Positions 35,280 through 44,735 are shown, counted from the first letter of the stretch. The stretch is DNA of 64,000 nucleotides from HyVt-443 sp964544655 (GCA_964544655.1 CAZJCM010000006.1:23780-87779); one strand, 5' to 3'. The notes: generated by a model from the sequence alone, not told the origin. Numbers and translations are program-made.

Positions 35280-36779
35280 ATGACTGACCAGGTGCAGGAC
35301 GAGAACAAGCTCATCGCCCAACGGCGGGAGAAATTGAAGCAGATCCGTGAACGCGGCATCGCCTTCCCCAACGACTTCCGCCGTAACGTGGTTGCCGGTG
35401 AGTTGCATGCTGAATACGGCGACAAGTCCGCCGAAGAGCTTGAGCAACTGGGCATCCGGGTCAAGGTCGCCGGACGCCTGATGAGTCGGCGTATCATGGG
35501 CAAGGCCAGCTTCGCCCATATTCAGGATATGTCCGGCCGCATACAGCTGTTCGTTCAGCGTGATTTGCTGCCTGAGGGATTCTACAATCAGCAGTTCAAG
35601 AAAGAGTGGGACATCGGCGATATCATCGGTGCCGAAGGGGTGTTGTTCAAGACCAAGACCGGCGAACTGTCGGTGCGGGTGGATGAGCTGAAACTGCTGA
35701 CCAAGTCACTGCGGCCGCTGCCGGAGAAGTTTCACGGTCTTACCGACCAGGAGCAACGCTATCGCCAGCGTTACCTGGATCTGATCGTGAACGAGACTTC
35801 CCGCGAGACCTTTCGCATGCGTTCCCGCATCGTCCAGTTCATTCGCGGCTATCTCAACGACCGGGACTTCCTGGAGGTGGAGACGCCGATGATGCAGGCG
35901 ATTCCTGGCGGTGCCACTGCCCGTCCTTTCGTCACCCACCACAACGCTCTGGATATGCAGCTGTTTCTGCGTATCGCCCCGGAACTCTATCTCAAGCGTC
36001 TGGTGGTTGGCGGCTTCGAACGGGTCTATGAGATCAACCGGAATTTCCGTAATGAGGGGCTGTCCACCCGGCACAATCCTGAATTTACCATGCTGGAGTT
36101 CTACCAGGCCTATGCCGATTACCATGATCTGATGGACCTGACCGAGGATATGCTGCGTAGCCTGGCCGAAGCGGTATTGGGCAGCAGTCGCATCCGTTAT
36201 CAAGGAGATGAGTATGACTTTGGCAAGCCCTTCGCCCGCATGACGGTGAAGGAGTCGATCTTGAAGTTCGATTCCGGCATCACTGAGCAGGCGCTGGAAG
36301 ATATCGATCAGGCGCGGGCGGTTGCGGAGCGACTGGAGATCCCGCTGAAGGAGAGCTACGGCCTGGGCAAGATCCAGATTGAGATCTTCGAGAAGGTGGT
36401 GGAGCACCGGCTGATGGATCCCACCTTCATCACCGCCTATCCCACCGAGGTCTCACCGCTGGCGCGGCGCAATGATCAGGATCCATTCGTCACCGATCGT
36501 TTCGAGTTCTTCGTCGGTGGCCGCGAGATCGCCAACGGTTTCTCCGAGTTGAACGATGCGGAAGATCAGGCCGAGCGCTTCCGCCAGCAGGTGAGGGAGA
36601 AAGACGCGGGTGATGACGAGGCGATGCACTTCGACGAGGACTATGTGCGTGCCCTGGAACACGGCATGCCGCCGACCGCCGGCGAGGGCATCGGCATCGA
36701 CCGTTTGGTGATGCTGTTTGCCGATGCGCCTTCTATCCGGGACGTACTGCTGTTTCCACACATGCGGCCGGAGGGTTGA
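35280..36779 (+). CDS. lysS: Lysyl-tRNA synthetase, class II
   Basis: Attaches lysine to tRNA-Lys. It is 499 residues, normal length. An N-terminal OB-fold binds the anticodon (about 60-160) and the catalytic core has motif 2, FRNEGLSTRHNPEF, and motif 3, GIGIDRLVML near the C-terminus. The ATG at 35280 is chosen since an upstream in-frame start at 35238 overlaps the prfB stop. After the stop, an imperfect hairpin near 36797-36830 without a U tract and then a palindromic repeat follow. Confidence 0.96.
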   Translation: MTDQVQDENKLIAQRREKLKQIRERGIAFPNDFRRNVVAGELHAEYGDKSAEELEQLGIRVKVAGRLMSRRIMGKASFAHIQDMSGRIQLFVQRDLLPEGFYNQQFKKEWDIGDIIGAEGVLFKTKTGELSVRVDELKLLTKSLRPLPEKFHGLTDQEQRYRQRYLDLIVNETSRETFRMRSRIVQFIRGYLNDRDFLEVETPMMQAIPGGATARPFVTHHNALDMQLFLRIAPELYLKRLVVGGFERVYEINRNFRNEGLSTRHNPEFTMLEFYQAYADYHDLMDLTEDMLRSLAEAVLGSSRIRYQGDEYDFGKPFARMTVKESILKFDSGITEQALEDIDQARAVAERLEIPLKESYGLGKIQIEIFEKVVEHRLMDPTFITAYPTEVSPLARRNDQDPFVTDRFEFFVGGREIANGFSELNDAEDQAERFRQQVREKDAGDDEAMHFDEDYVRALEHGMPPTAGEGIGIDRLVMLFADAPSIRDVLLFPHMRPEG

Positions 36780-36845
36780 TCGACACGCCGCCGGGAACCC
36801 CTGATCAAGTCATGAAGTTTCAGGGGAACTCTTCAGATAACTGTT

Positions 36846-37002
36846 CAGCACCCCTTTGAAGCGTCTGTAAAGTCCCTGATACTGTGCGTTTCGGGGAGAA
36901 ACATAGGCGGCATGGATGCCGCCGCCGAGCCTACAGGGGGCTGTTTATAGCGTTTTCTGGAAGAAACACCCAGTATCAGTGACGCTCTCGAAAGGTGCTG
37001 AA
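36846..37002 (-). repeat. Palindromic repeat, copy 3 (inverted)
   Basis: The third copy, opposite in orientation to the other two. Core arms are 36872-36892 and 36963-36983 with two mismatches. Here pairing can be extended outwards to CAGCACC at 36846 and GGTGCTG at 36996, making it the longest of the three. It fills the gap between lysS and the H-NS-like gene. Confidence 0.8.
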
Positions 37003-37055
37003 TGGTTACCTTTTCAGCTGCCATGGTGTGGACGGACGGTTGCACCAGAGGTGGC

Positions 37056-37514
37056 TTACGCCTCCATTCGGCACTGTTGCAGAAATTGCTCCAGGCCGAT
37101 CTCTTCGGCATAGGCCTTCAGCACCTTCGGCCGCGGCCCCTTCTCCTTGACTATGAACACCTGATCCGGTGCGGCTGGGATATTGTGGTAGTTACCGGCA
37201 GGGATCTTCACGGTGACGGTCGGGCGGCTCTTTTTTCGCGGCTTCTTGGCACCGGCCTTTTTCTTCACGCTGCGTTTCTGTGGCGGCGCTTCTGTCTTGG
37301 CGTTTTCCCGCTCGATCTTGCTGGTTACCTTGCGGATCTCCTTGTAGAAGGCGCGGACGAAGGCATCCATCCCCAACCCGGCGGCTTCCAGGCTGGCTTG
37401 GAGCTGTTGATAGGTCTCTTCCAGGGCCGCACGCTCTTTCTGTTCCTGCGCCTCTTCCGCTTCGAGGCGTGCAAGCCGCTGCCGCAGGCTCTCAATTTCT
37501 TTTTGTCGTTGCAT
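37056..37514 (-). CDS. H-NS-like nucleoid-associated protein, divergent
   Basis: A 152-residue small basic protein. The first 45 residues are heptad-rich coiled coil (RLEAEEAQEQKERAALEETY), a middle linker is rich in lysine and proline, and the C-terminal YHNIPAAP...EKGPRPKVLKAYAEEIG resembles the H-NS DNA-binding motif (YRNP...GRGRxPxW...G). The tryptophan usual in that motif is missing, so minor-groove binding may be altered. It is transcribed alone, facing the inverted repeat. Confidence is limited because the C-terminal match is by pattern only. Confidence 0.55.
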   Translation of the reverse strand: MQRQKEIESLRQRLARLEAEEAQEQKERAALEETYQQLQASLEAAGLGMDAFVRAFYKEIRKVTSKIERENAKTEAPPQKRSVKKKAGAKKPRKKSRPTVTVKIPAGNYHNIPAAPDQVFIVKEKGPRPKVLKAYAEEIGLEQFLQQCRMEA

Positions 37515-37627
37515 ATATCTCTCTCTAAATGGTCGCTTTCAGATACAGCCGAATTGTCGTCCCAATTCGTATAGAAAATGTTTTATGGCGTGACTCCGGC
37601 CCCTGATTTGCCATAGACGCGGCAGGA

Positions 37628-38461
37628 TCAGAGGAACACCGCCTTGACCTCATTCATGTCTTCCGCTACGCCTTCGATCTCGATCACTTCGACCTCCGGC
37701 TCCAGGCCGAGCTTGCGGAAGGCGGGGACCTGGGACCAGTCCGCCTGGGTCGCCATGTGTCCTTCATCCAGGGTTTGCAGCCGGGCAACCAGCACCACAT
37801 CCACATAATCGGCTTTCGGGCCGCCATCGTAGCTGAGATTCTGATGGTGCTCGGCAACCTTGATCAGGCTGTCGGAGAAGCCCCAGTTCTGCAATATCAG
37901 CTTTCCAATCATAGAATTGAGATTTTCCACCAGGCTGTCGAGTGCATCCGTGTCGGCCATCAGGTCAGGATAGTTGTCGGCCATGGTGAGGATGGGAAGA
38001 CTGCCTATGTTGTGGATCAAGCCGGCCAGCATCGCCTGTTCCCGGTCCAGGTGGGGCAGGGTTTGGGCCAGCACCCGGCTGATGGCGGCGATCTGCACGC
38101 TCTCTTCCCACAGTTTGCGCAGGCGCTTGTCCAGGGCGTCGTTGGTGGCCTGGAAGATCTGCTTCATGGCCAGGCTGACGACCAGACTCCGCACCAGATT
38201 GTTTCCCAGCCGGGTGACCGCCATCTGAATGCTGTCTATGGCGACGCGGCCTCGGTACAGCGGGCTGTTGGCCACCTGCAGCAGGCGTGCCGAAAGCGCT
38301 GTATCGGTGGCGACCATTTCGGCGATCTGGCTCGCGGTGGTCGACTCCTGCTCCAGGGCATCCCGTACCTTCAAGGCCACTTCGGGCAGGGTTGGCAGGG
38401 TGATTTTATTGTCCTGAATGGCCTGCTGAAGTTGTTGTGAAAATTCGTCTTGGCTGATCAT
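37628..38461 (-). CDS. HDOD domain protein
   Basis: A 277-residue single HDOD domain protein (residues about 15-220). It starts LPTLPEVALKVRDAL and has the alpha-helical HDOD core with VANSPLYRG and LAGLIHNIGSLPILT, the latter the HD-like motif position that in this family lacks the metal-binding pair of true HD enzymes. HDOD proteins take part in signalling or c-di-GMP-linked regulation, but mechanism is unknown. It ends 3 bases before ygfZ starts its own coding on the same strand (ygfZ is upstream), so the two are likely co-transcribed. Confidence 0.88.
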   Translation of the reverse strand: MISQDEFSQQLQQAIQDNKITLPTLPEVALKVRDALEQESTTASQIAEMVATDTALSARLLQVANSPLYRGRVAIDSIQMAVTRLGNNLVRSLVVSLAMKQIFQATNDALDKRLRKLWEESVQIAAISRVLAQTLPHLDREQAMLAGLIHNIGSLPILTMADNYPDLMADTDALDSLVENLNSMIGKLILQNWGFSDSLIKVAEHHQNLSYDGGPKADYVDVVLVARLQTLDEGHMATQADWSQVPAFRKLGLEPEVEVIEIEGVAEDMNEVKAVFL

Positions 38462-38463
38462 GC

Positions 38464-39501
38464 TTATCCTGACTCCTGCTCGAAGCCGTATGGTAGCTGC
38501 CGGAATTGCAGCTTGGGACCATCGGCCTTCTCAAGGTGGATGTCATCGGCCTCGGCGCGGGCTATCTCCACCACCGCCAGCAGATCGCAGCCACCGCCGG
38601 GCGCGGGTCTGGCGTCCACCACTTTTCCTGCCCCCTGGCTCGACTCACTGCCGGGGGAGAAGAGTTCACTGCCGGGGTTGGGACAGTCATCCGTATCCAC
38701 ATGGGCGAAAAACATGCGCCGTTTCAGCTTGCCCAGATACTTCATCCGTGCCACCACCTCCTGCCCGGTGTAGCAGCCTTTGGTGAAGCTGACGCCATCG
38801 ATCAGGTCCATGTTGGCCATCTGCGGTACGAAGGCCTCCATGGTCTGGGGATAGACCGTGGGGATGCCGGCACGGATATCGAACAGAGACCAGAGATCAC
38901 GATTGGCCGGCGTAGCGGAGACCGCGAACTGCTCCCATAGCCGCATTATCGCCTCGACCTCGCCGGTCAGTTGGAAGCGAGGCACAGCTCCCGGGAGGCG
39001 AAGTATGGTGATCTCCTCCAGGGTCATCGCATCGCCAGGGCCGGCGGGCTCACGGCCCAGGGCGTGTTGCAGCAGACCGGGTGCGCAATCCCCTGCCAGG
39101 CCGACACTCACCAGCTGCTCGCTGGCGTCTTGCAGCTGTACCTTGGAAAGCAGCACGAACATGGAGAGCCGCTTCAACGTAGGTTCCAGGATTTCCTGGG
39201 GCAGTTGCAACAGCAGGTCGCTGCCACGGCGAAACAGCAGAAAGCTGGCCAGCATGCGACCCTTTGGCGTGCAGTATCCGCTCCACTGGAAGTGCCCGTC
39301 GGTGACGTCACGGACATCGCTGGTGAGCTGCCCCTGCAGGAAAGGTACGGCATCCTCACCGCTGACCCGGATCAGTCCCAGATGGGAAAGGTCGATCAGC
39401 GCGCACTCAGGGAAGTCAGGCGCATCATCGAAGGTGACATGGCCCGCATCGTCGATCCTGGCGGAATGGGACAGCAAAAAATTTTTCCACTGACTGTTCA
39501 T
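38464..39501 (-). CDS. ygfZ: Folate-binding protein YgfZ
   Basis: A tetrahydrofolate-dependent helper of iron-sulfur enzyme maturation and tRNA modification. It is 345 residues with the signature KGCYTGQEVVARMKYLG, including the essential cysteine, and an N-terminal GcvT-like beta-barrel (LSHLGLIRVSGEDAV, QGQLTSDV). It is followed 2 bases later by the HDOD gene, on the same strand. The upstream 240-base gap to the divergent RNase gene holds no gene; only a small hairpin (CCTGAC/GTCAGG, about 39554-39570) is visible. Confidence 0.93.
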   Translation of the reverse strand: MNSQWKNFLLSHSARIDDAGHVTFDDAPDFPECALIDLSHLGLIRVSGEDAVPFLQGQLTSDVRDVTDGHFQWSGYCTPKGRMLASFLLFRRGSDLLLQLPQEILEPTLKRLSMFVLLSKVQLQDASEQLVSVGLAGDCAPGLLQHALGREPAGPGDAMTLEEITILRLPGAVPRFQLTGEVEAIMRLWEQFAVSATPANRDLWSLFDIRAGIPTVYPQTMEAFVPQMANMDLIDGVSFTKGCYTGQEVVARMKYLGKLKRRMFFAHVDTDDCPNPGSELFSPGSESSQGAGKVVDARPAPGGGCDLLAVVEIARAEADDIHLEKADGPKLQFRQLPYGFEQESG

Positions 39502-39741
39502 CAGGAAATATCTACCCGTTAAGTTATTCAGACACCCAATAATATGAGAATTGCCCTGACAAGTCAGGCAAAATCACGGGCCATTTACCGCGTTCTCTGG
39601 GAAAATGGTCCGGCGACCATGGTTTCCACCGTTCTGTCCCATTCCGATTCGTGAAGACAGGGCGCCGGCGCCAGGGTGTAGCAGGGCCGCCGCCATCAAA
39701 TAATACGATGGGCTTATTTTCACTCGAAGTCGACGATATAG

Positions 39742-41571
39742 ATGACACACAACCAAATCACCCCCGGCAGCCTGGTGCTGTACAAGGTCCGTCCAGCACT
39801 GGTCAACAGCATCAGCGACAAGATAGAGATTCAGCTGGAGGGAGGTAAGCACAAGCGGGTGCGTCCCAAGGACATCTCCCTGTTGCATCCAGGCCCGTTG
39901 CGCAGCCTGGCCGAATTGACCCCGGTGACCGGCGATCTGCAGGAGGCCTGGGAACTGGTGAGTGACGGCAGTACGGACCTGGCGGAACTCAGCGAGCTCA
40001 TCTATGGTGAGTTCACGCCGGCCACCGCCTGGGCCACTTGGCAGCAGGTGGCGGATGGGATCTATTTCGAAGGCACACCGGAACGAATCCTGGCCAGAGA
40101 TGCTGCGCGGGTCCAGGCGGATATCGAAGCGCGTCAACGCAAAGAGGCGGCAAAACGTGACTGGGAGGGGCTGCTGGACCGGTTGCGCAAAGAAAAAATC
40201 GAACCCGGTGACCATGAACGGCTGCAGGAGGTGGAGCAACTGGCCTTGGGCCGCACTGAACACAGCCGCATCCTGCAGGCCCTGGGGCACCAGGAGAACC
40301 CGGTCAGTGCCCATCGACTGCTGCTCAAGCTCGGTTATTGGGAGCCCAGTTGCAACCCTTATCCATTGCGTCATGGGCTGCCGGTGGCGAATCCTGATCT
40401 GCCGTTGCCGGGGCTGCCGGAAGAAGAGCGGCTGGATCTGACCGGGCTGGCATCCTATGCCATCGACGATGAGGGCAGCGAGGATCCGGACGATGCCATC
40501 AGCCTGGATGGGGATCTGATCTGGGTCCATGTGGCAGATGTGGCGGCCCTGGTAACCCCGGATTCCGCGCTGGATCAGGAGGCCCATTCCCGTAGTGCCA
40601 ACCTGTATTTGCCGGAAGGCATCGTCCATATGTTGCCGCCCCCCCTGACCGGACAGCTGGGGCTGGGGCTGCAGGCACGCTCCCCGGCACTCTCGTTCGG
40701 TTTTCGCCTCGATGATGAGAACAGGGTGACAGATCTGCGGATCACCCCTAGCTGGGTTCGGGTGACCCGCAGGCATTATGCGGAGGTGGAGAAGCAGCTG
40801 GATCAGGAACCCTTTGCCACGCTGCTCAGGTTGGCAAGAGGTTACCAGGCGCGGCGCATGGCTGCGGGGGCTGCTGCCCTGGATCTGCCCGAGGTGAGTG
40901 TGCGTGTGGCAGAGGATGGCGAGATCCGCATCCGTCCAATGCAGCGCCTTGCCAGCCGGGAAATGGTTACGGAACTGATGTTGATGACCGGCGAGGCGGT
41001 TGCCGCCTACGCCTTGGCCAATGACATCCCGTTACCCTTTGTCATCCAGCAGCCACCTGACAACCCCCAGGTCCCACAAGGGCTGGCCGCAATGTACGCC
41101 TATCGGCGGAAGCTGAGGCCATCGAAGTGCAACACCCTGGAAGGGCCACATGCGGGACTTGGTCTGGATGCCTATACCCGTGTCACCAGCCCGCTGCGGC
41201 GCTATCTGGATCTGGTCACCCACCAGCAGTTGCGGGCATTTCTACGTCGGCAGCCAATGATTCCGGTGGCGGAAATATCCAAACGCATCGCCGTGGCCGA
41301 TCTGGCAACCAGTGCTGTGCGGCGGGCGGAGCGATTGTCGAATCTGCACTGGAAACTGCTCTATCTGAAACAACGCCCATGGCAGGGAACGGGGGTGGTG
41401 GTACAGGTGGATGAGCAGCGCACCACCCTGTTGATCCCTGAACTGGGGATGGAGACACGCCTGCGTCTGTCCAGGCCGCCATCGTTGGACAGCGAGCTGC
41501 AACTGGCTGTACGTGAGGTGGACCTGCCTGACCAGATGGCCTGGTTCCGACTGTTGAAAAACCAGGGTTGA
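39742..41571 (+). CDS. RNase II/R-family 3'-5' exoribonuclease
   Basis: A 609-residue single-strand exoribonuclease. The RNB catalytic domain begins around residue 230; AIDDEGSEDPDDAI holds the metal-binding aspartates, and FGFRLDDENRV lies further on. RYLDLVTHQQL is a conserved RNB end block, followed by an S1-like C-terminal segment (about 560-605). It lacks the N-terminal cold-shock pair typical of full RNase R, so it is an RNase II-like relative. Its stop lies 173 bases before a small gene that is tightly linked to a Rad50-like ATPase, so this may be one transcript. Confidence 0.87.
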   Translation: MTHNQITPGSLVLYKVRPALVNSISDKIEIQLEGGKHKRVRPKDISLLHPGPLRSLAELTPVTGDLQEAWELVSDGSTDLAELSELIYGEFTPATAWATWQQVADGIYFEGTPERILARDAARVQADIEARQRKEAAKRDWEGLLDRLRKEKIEPGDHERLQEVEQLALGRTEHSRILQALGHQENPVSAHRLLLKLGYWEPSCNPYPLRHGLPVANPDLPLPGLPEEERLDLTGLASYAIDDEGSEDPDDAISLDGDLIWVHVADVAALVTPDSALDQEAHSRSANLYLPEGIVHMLPPPLTGQLGLGLQARSPALSFGFRLDDENRVTDLRITPSWVRVTRRHYAEVEKQLDQEPFATLLRLARGYQARRMAAGAAALDLPEVSVRVAEDGEIRIRPMQRLASREMVTELMLMTGEAVAAYALANDIPLPFVIQQPPDNPQVPQGLAAMYAYRRKLRPSKCNTLEGPHAGLGLDAYTRVTSPLRRYLDLVTHQQLRAFLRRQPMIPVAEISKRIAVADLATSAVRRAERLSNLHWKLLYLKQRPWQGTGVVVQVDEQRTTLLIPELGMETRLRLSRPPSLDSELQLAVREVDLPDQMAWFRLLKNQG

Positions 41572-41744
41572 AGCCGTGCGCCGGTGACTCGTCCGGATAT
41601 GGACGCCGACTCATACCGAGCATTAGTTCGTTTCCATGCGGTTTTTTGGTACTGTTGGCGGATTGGATCACGCCCGCCATGCCTGCTGCTCTGGGAGCCT
41701 GCCGGAGCACCCGGGAGGCTGTGGCGGCAAACCTGGAGAAGTCG

Positions 41745-41942
41745 ATGACAGATGTGCAGTCGGATAATCCCCTGAGCGGCGGTGAGCCGCAAGGTTCTTC
41801 GCGGGATTTTGCAGCCTATTGCGAGGCCGAATTCGAGCGCCGCAGAAACAGTGAGACAGAATTCGATGAGGCCGCTTACCGGGAGGCCATGGAGATGACA
41901 CTGCGCCGGCTGCAGTTGCTGGAAGAAGAGGGCTACGCATGA
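41745..41942 (+). CDS. Small acidic protein upstream of the Rad50-like gene
   Basis: A 65-residue, mainly helical, charged protein starting MTDVQSDNPLSGG, with a helix around FAAYCEAEFERRRN and another near EAMEMTLRRLQLLEEEG. No known family. The start ATG at 41745 is preceded by GGAGAA; a longer reading to 41568 has no good leader and overlaps the RNase stop. Its stop overlaps the Rad50-like ATG by 4 bases, so the two are translated together; it could be a subunit or partner of the ATPase. Confidence 0.65.
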   Translation: MTDVQSDNPLSGGEPQGSSRDFAAYCEAEFERRRNSETEFDEAAYREAMEMTLRRLQLLEEEGYA

Positions 41943-43876
41943 TCATCACCGACATATCGGCACAGCACATACTCAAGTATGCCTCTCTCGAACTGCACGA
42001 TCTGCCTGAAAATGGCGTCATTGCCATCGATGGCCCAAACGAATCCGGCAAGAGTTCCATTGGTGAAACGATCTGCTTCGCATTGTTCGGCCGTACCTTT
42101 TCCCTGCCGGCTGACGAACTGGAAAAGCTGATTCGCTGGGGAGAGGGGCACTGTTCCGCCCAGCTGCGGTTTTATACCGGCGATGGCAATCATTACGAGA
42201 TTGCCCGCTTCCTTGATCGGGATGGCAATCAGGGCGCCCGGCTAAACCTGGTCGGCGAAGAGGAGAAGCCGATGGCCCGGGGCGTGGAAGCGGTGGAAAA
42301 CGCAATCTACAGTCTTCTCGGCTATGGCTATGACGAGTTCATCGAGTCCTTCTACCTGGCCCAGCGCGAGATCACCACGCCCCATCCCCACAGCTATGCG
42401 GTGAAGACCATGGCTGGCCTCTCCACCCTGGAGTATGTCAACTATGAGTATGCCGAGGAGATAGAGCAGGAGCAGGAGAAGCTGGCTGCTACCAAGCAGC
42501 AGTTGGAGGAGGTGACCCAGGCGCTGCAGAGTCTGGCACTGGACCCCGAACTACTGCCTTCCCTGCAGGCGGAGCGGGACCGGAAACAGGCTGCAGAAGC
42601 GGATTTACAGCAACGTGTGGAGAAGCTGGAGACGGCTTCCAACGAGTACCAGAACAGCCTGCCCCTAATCAGGTCGCTCTCTGCCGCGCAGCGACGCAAC
42701 CGCTTTTTCCGCCTGCTTTCGTTGCTGCTTTCGCTGGCGTTTCTGGGCAGTTGGGGTCTGCTTACCAGGATGTCGGGCAGCAGCTACGCTGAGACATTGA
42801 ATGGCCTGCTGGCCGGATGGATTCCTCAATGGGGGAGCGGTTATGTATCCTGGCTGCTCTACGCCGGAATCGCCTTTGTGGTGATTTTTATCCTGTTCTG
42901 GCTACGCATCGCCGCATTGAACGGCCGCTTGCAACAGCAGCTGGTGAGCGCCAGGCAGCTGTCCGAGCAACTTTCCGATCTGCATAAAAACCCGCCACCC
43001 GCCGCTGATGTACCTGCTGCCCAGGCAGCGGAAAGCAGCGAAGAAGGGGGCGGTTCCGCGGAGGCAAGCGGCAACGATGCTGCAGAGTTGCCTCCACGCC
43101 CCGATTTCAACCGGGTGATGATGCTCAGCGCGCGTATTGCGGAGGCCGGGGCCGACGCTGCCGAGGTACGTGATGCAGTCAGTGCGGAACTCTCCTGGAT
43201 GCGCGATGAGATGCAGCGTTATCGGGAGATGACCGGTGCCCTTGAACAGCAGATCCAGCTGGAGGCGGCGCGGGTGGCGGAGGCCAACGAGTTGACCCTG
43301 GAACAGGAGAGCCTGGAACAGAAGCGGCTGCAGCATGAGCAGCGAATCCGGCGCCGTGAGCTGGCCCAGGAACTGCTTGCGGGCTGTGTCCGCGAGTTGT
43401 CACACCGTTTCAATCAGGATCTGCGTGCATTGGTCGGGCGTACCCTGCCTCTGTTCACCGAAGGGAGATATCAACATCTTCAGATCGATGGGGATCTGAC
43501 AGTGCGGGTGTTTTCCAATGAAAAACGGGATTTCATGGATCTGGAAGAGATATCCAGCGGCACCCAGCGCCAGATCATGCTGGCGGTGCGTCTGGCCCTG
43601 GCCCAGAAACTGGTCAACAACACCGTGGAAGGGAAGCAGTTCCTGTTCTTGGATGAACCCTTCGCTTTTTTCGACCAGGAGCGGACCCGAAGCGCCATCA
43701 GCGTGCTGCCCGGTTTCAGCGATGAGTTGACCCAGATCTGGATCGTGGCCCAGGAGTTTCCGCTGGAGCAGACTTTCGACGTTCCCATTGCCTGCACCCG
43801 TGATTCAGATCAGCTTCCTGCAATCCTGGGGGAGTCGGCCGTCGCTCAATCGTCGGCATCCGTCGAAGAGGGATGA
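41939..43876 (+). CDS. Membrane-anchored Rad50/SbcC-like ATPase
   Basis: A 645-residue ABC-type ATPase of the SMC/Rad50 group with an unexpected membrane hairpin. Walker A is GPNESGKSS (residues 32-40), a Q-loop-like YLAQREIT follows, the signature is SSGTQRQIMLAVRLALA (539-555), and Walker B is FLFLDEPFAFFD (568-579). Between them, coiled-coil segments (170-250 and 400-480) flank two hydrophobic stretches, about 257-275 and 303-322, which would anchor the protein in the inner membrane instead of the usual zinc-hook end. It starts 4 bases inside the small gene and ends 4 bases inside the next. No SbcD-like nuclease is adjacent. Confidence 0.85.
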   Translation: MIITDISAQHILKYASLELHDLPENGVIAIDGPNESGKSSIGETICFALFGRTFSLPADELEKLIRWGEGHCSAQLRFYTGDGNHYEIARFLDRDGNQGARLNLVGEEEKPMARGVEAVENAIYSLLGYGYDEFIESFYLAQREITTPHPHSYAVKTMAGLSTLEYVNYEYAEEIEQEQEKLAATKQQLEEVTQALQSLALDPELLPSLQAERDRKQAAEADLQQRVEKLETASNEYQNSLPLIRSLSAAQRRNRFFRLLSLLLSLAFLGSWGLLTRMSGSSYAETLNGLLAGWIPQWGSGYVSWLLYAGIAFVVIFILFWLRIAALNGRLQQQLVSARQLSEQLSDLHKNPPPAADVPAAQAAESSEEGGGSAEASGNDAAELPPRPDFNRVMMLSARIAEAGADAAEVRDAVSAELSWMRDEMQRYREMTGALEQQIQLEAARVAEANELTLEQESLEQKRLQHEQRIRRRELAQELLAGCVRELSHRFNQDLRALVGRTLPLFTEGRYQHLQIDGDLTVRVFSNEKRDFMDLEEISSGTQRQIMLAVRLALAQKLVNNTVEGKQFLFLDEPFAFFDQERTRSAISVLPGFSDELTQIWIVAQEFPLEQTFDVPIACTRDSDQLPAILGESAVAQSSASVEEG

Positions 43877-44064
43877 GCGGCAGCCCGTACAACAGCTGTG
43901 CCGTCTGCCGCTTCATGCGCAGCCTGGCCTTCAGTGCCATCGGTGGTGGTGTGGTCGGCTATGGTGCCCTGAGCCTGGGGATGGAGCGGGGGAACGCCAT
44001 CATCGCCGCCTTTTTCGGCGCCCTTGGGGCGGTACTCTGGGTCAGCCGCAAACGCCGGAGCTAA
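43873..44064 (+). CDS. Small membrane protein downstream of the Rad50-like gene
   Basis: A 63-residue protein that overlaps the Rad50-like stop by 4 bases. The N-terminus has a Cys-x-x-Cys (SCAVC), then two short hydrophobic stretches separated by about five residues: SLAFSAIGGGVVGYGALSLG and NAIIAAFFGALGAVLWV, probably two membrane helices, and ends in basic RKRRS. No family is known. Linkage to the ATPase, itself apparently membrane-anchored, suggests a shared function. Confidence 0.65.
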   Translation: MSGSPYNSCAVCRFMRSLAFSAIGGGVVGYGALSLGMERGNAIIAAFFGALGAVLWVSRKRRS

Positions 44065-44086
44065 CCCGGCTACGGACGGGTGGTGT

Positions 44087-44569
44087 CTATCTGGCTATGT
44101 CGACAGGGATCAGATCCAGCACTTTGCCCATATCCTGTGGGTCCAGGGAAATGATATAGCCGCGCTTGCCGCCATTGATGTAGATATGGGGCAGCTGGAG
44201 GATCGATGCCTGGCAGTAGACCGGCATCGGCCGCCGGGTGCCGAACGGGGAGGTGCCGCCCACCTGATAGCCGGAATGGCGCTCGGCCACCGCAGGATCG
44301 CAGGGGCGTATGGAGCGCTGACCGGTCGAGCGGGCGAGGACGCGGGTGGAGACATCCTGGTCACCATGCATCAGCACGATGAGCGGCGCCTTCGACTGGT
44401 TTTCCATGATCAGAGTCTTGATCACCTGATGCTCGTCCACACCCATCTCAGCGGCAAACAGGGCCGTCCCTCCATTGGCCTGGTAATGGTACGGGTGATG
44501 GTTGAATGGAATCCGTTTGCTGCGCAACAGGCGGACCGCCTGGGTTACCGGAAGCTTTTCTCTGGCCAT
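44087..44569 (-). CDS. ybaK: YbaK/EbsC-type Cys-tRNA(Pro) deacylase
   Basis: Removes misattached cysteine from tRNA-Pro. The domain is about 160 residues from ATG 44569 (MAREKLPVTQ); an upstream ATG at 44611 would add 14 residues without similarity. The family pattern is visible in IKTLIMENQSK, the lysine of which is catalytically important, and in the C-terminal GGKRGYIISLDP. It is convergent with the small membrane gene, 22 bases away. Confidence 0.9.
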   Translation of the reverse strand: MAREKLPVTQAVRLLRSKRIPFNHHPYHYQANGGTALFAAEMGVDEHQVIKTLIMENQSKAPLIVLMHGDQDVSTRVLARSTGQRSIRPCDPAVAERHSGYQVGGTSPFGTRRPMPVYCQASILQLPHIYINGGKRGYIISLDPQDMGKVLDLIPVDIAR

Positions 44570-44735
44570 ATGGGTGTTACCCTGATGGTTGGGACAATTA
44601 TGTTTCAGCAAAAAGTGAATCAGCCGCGAAAATTTGCGGTAAAAATCGCAGGCTATAAGACAAGCTGAGGTTTATGGGTAATCAGGTATCCTTTTATCCT
44701 GCTTCGGCAATGATCAAAGTGCCAGGGTCCCAAGC

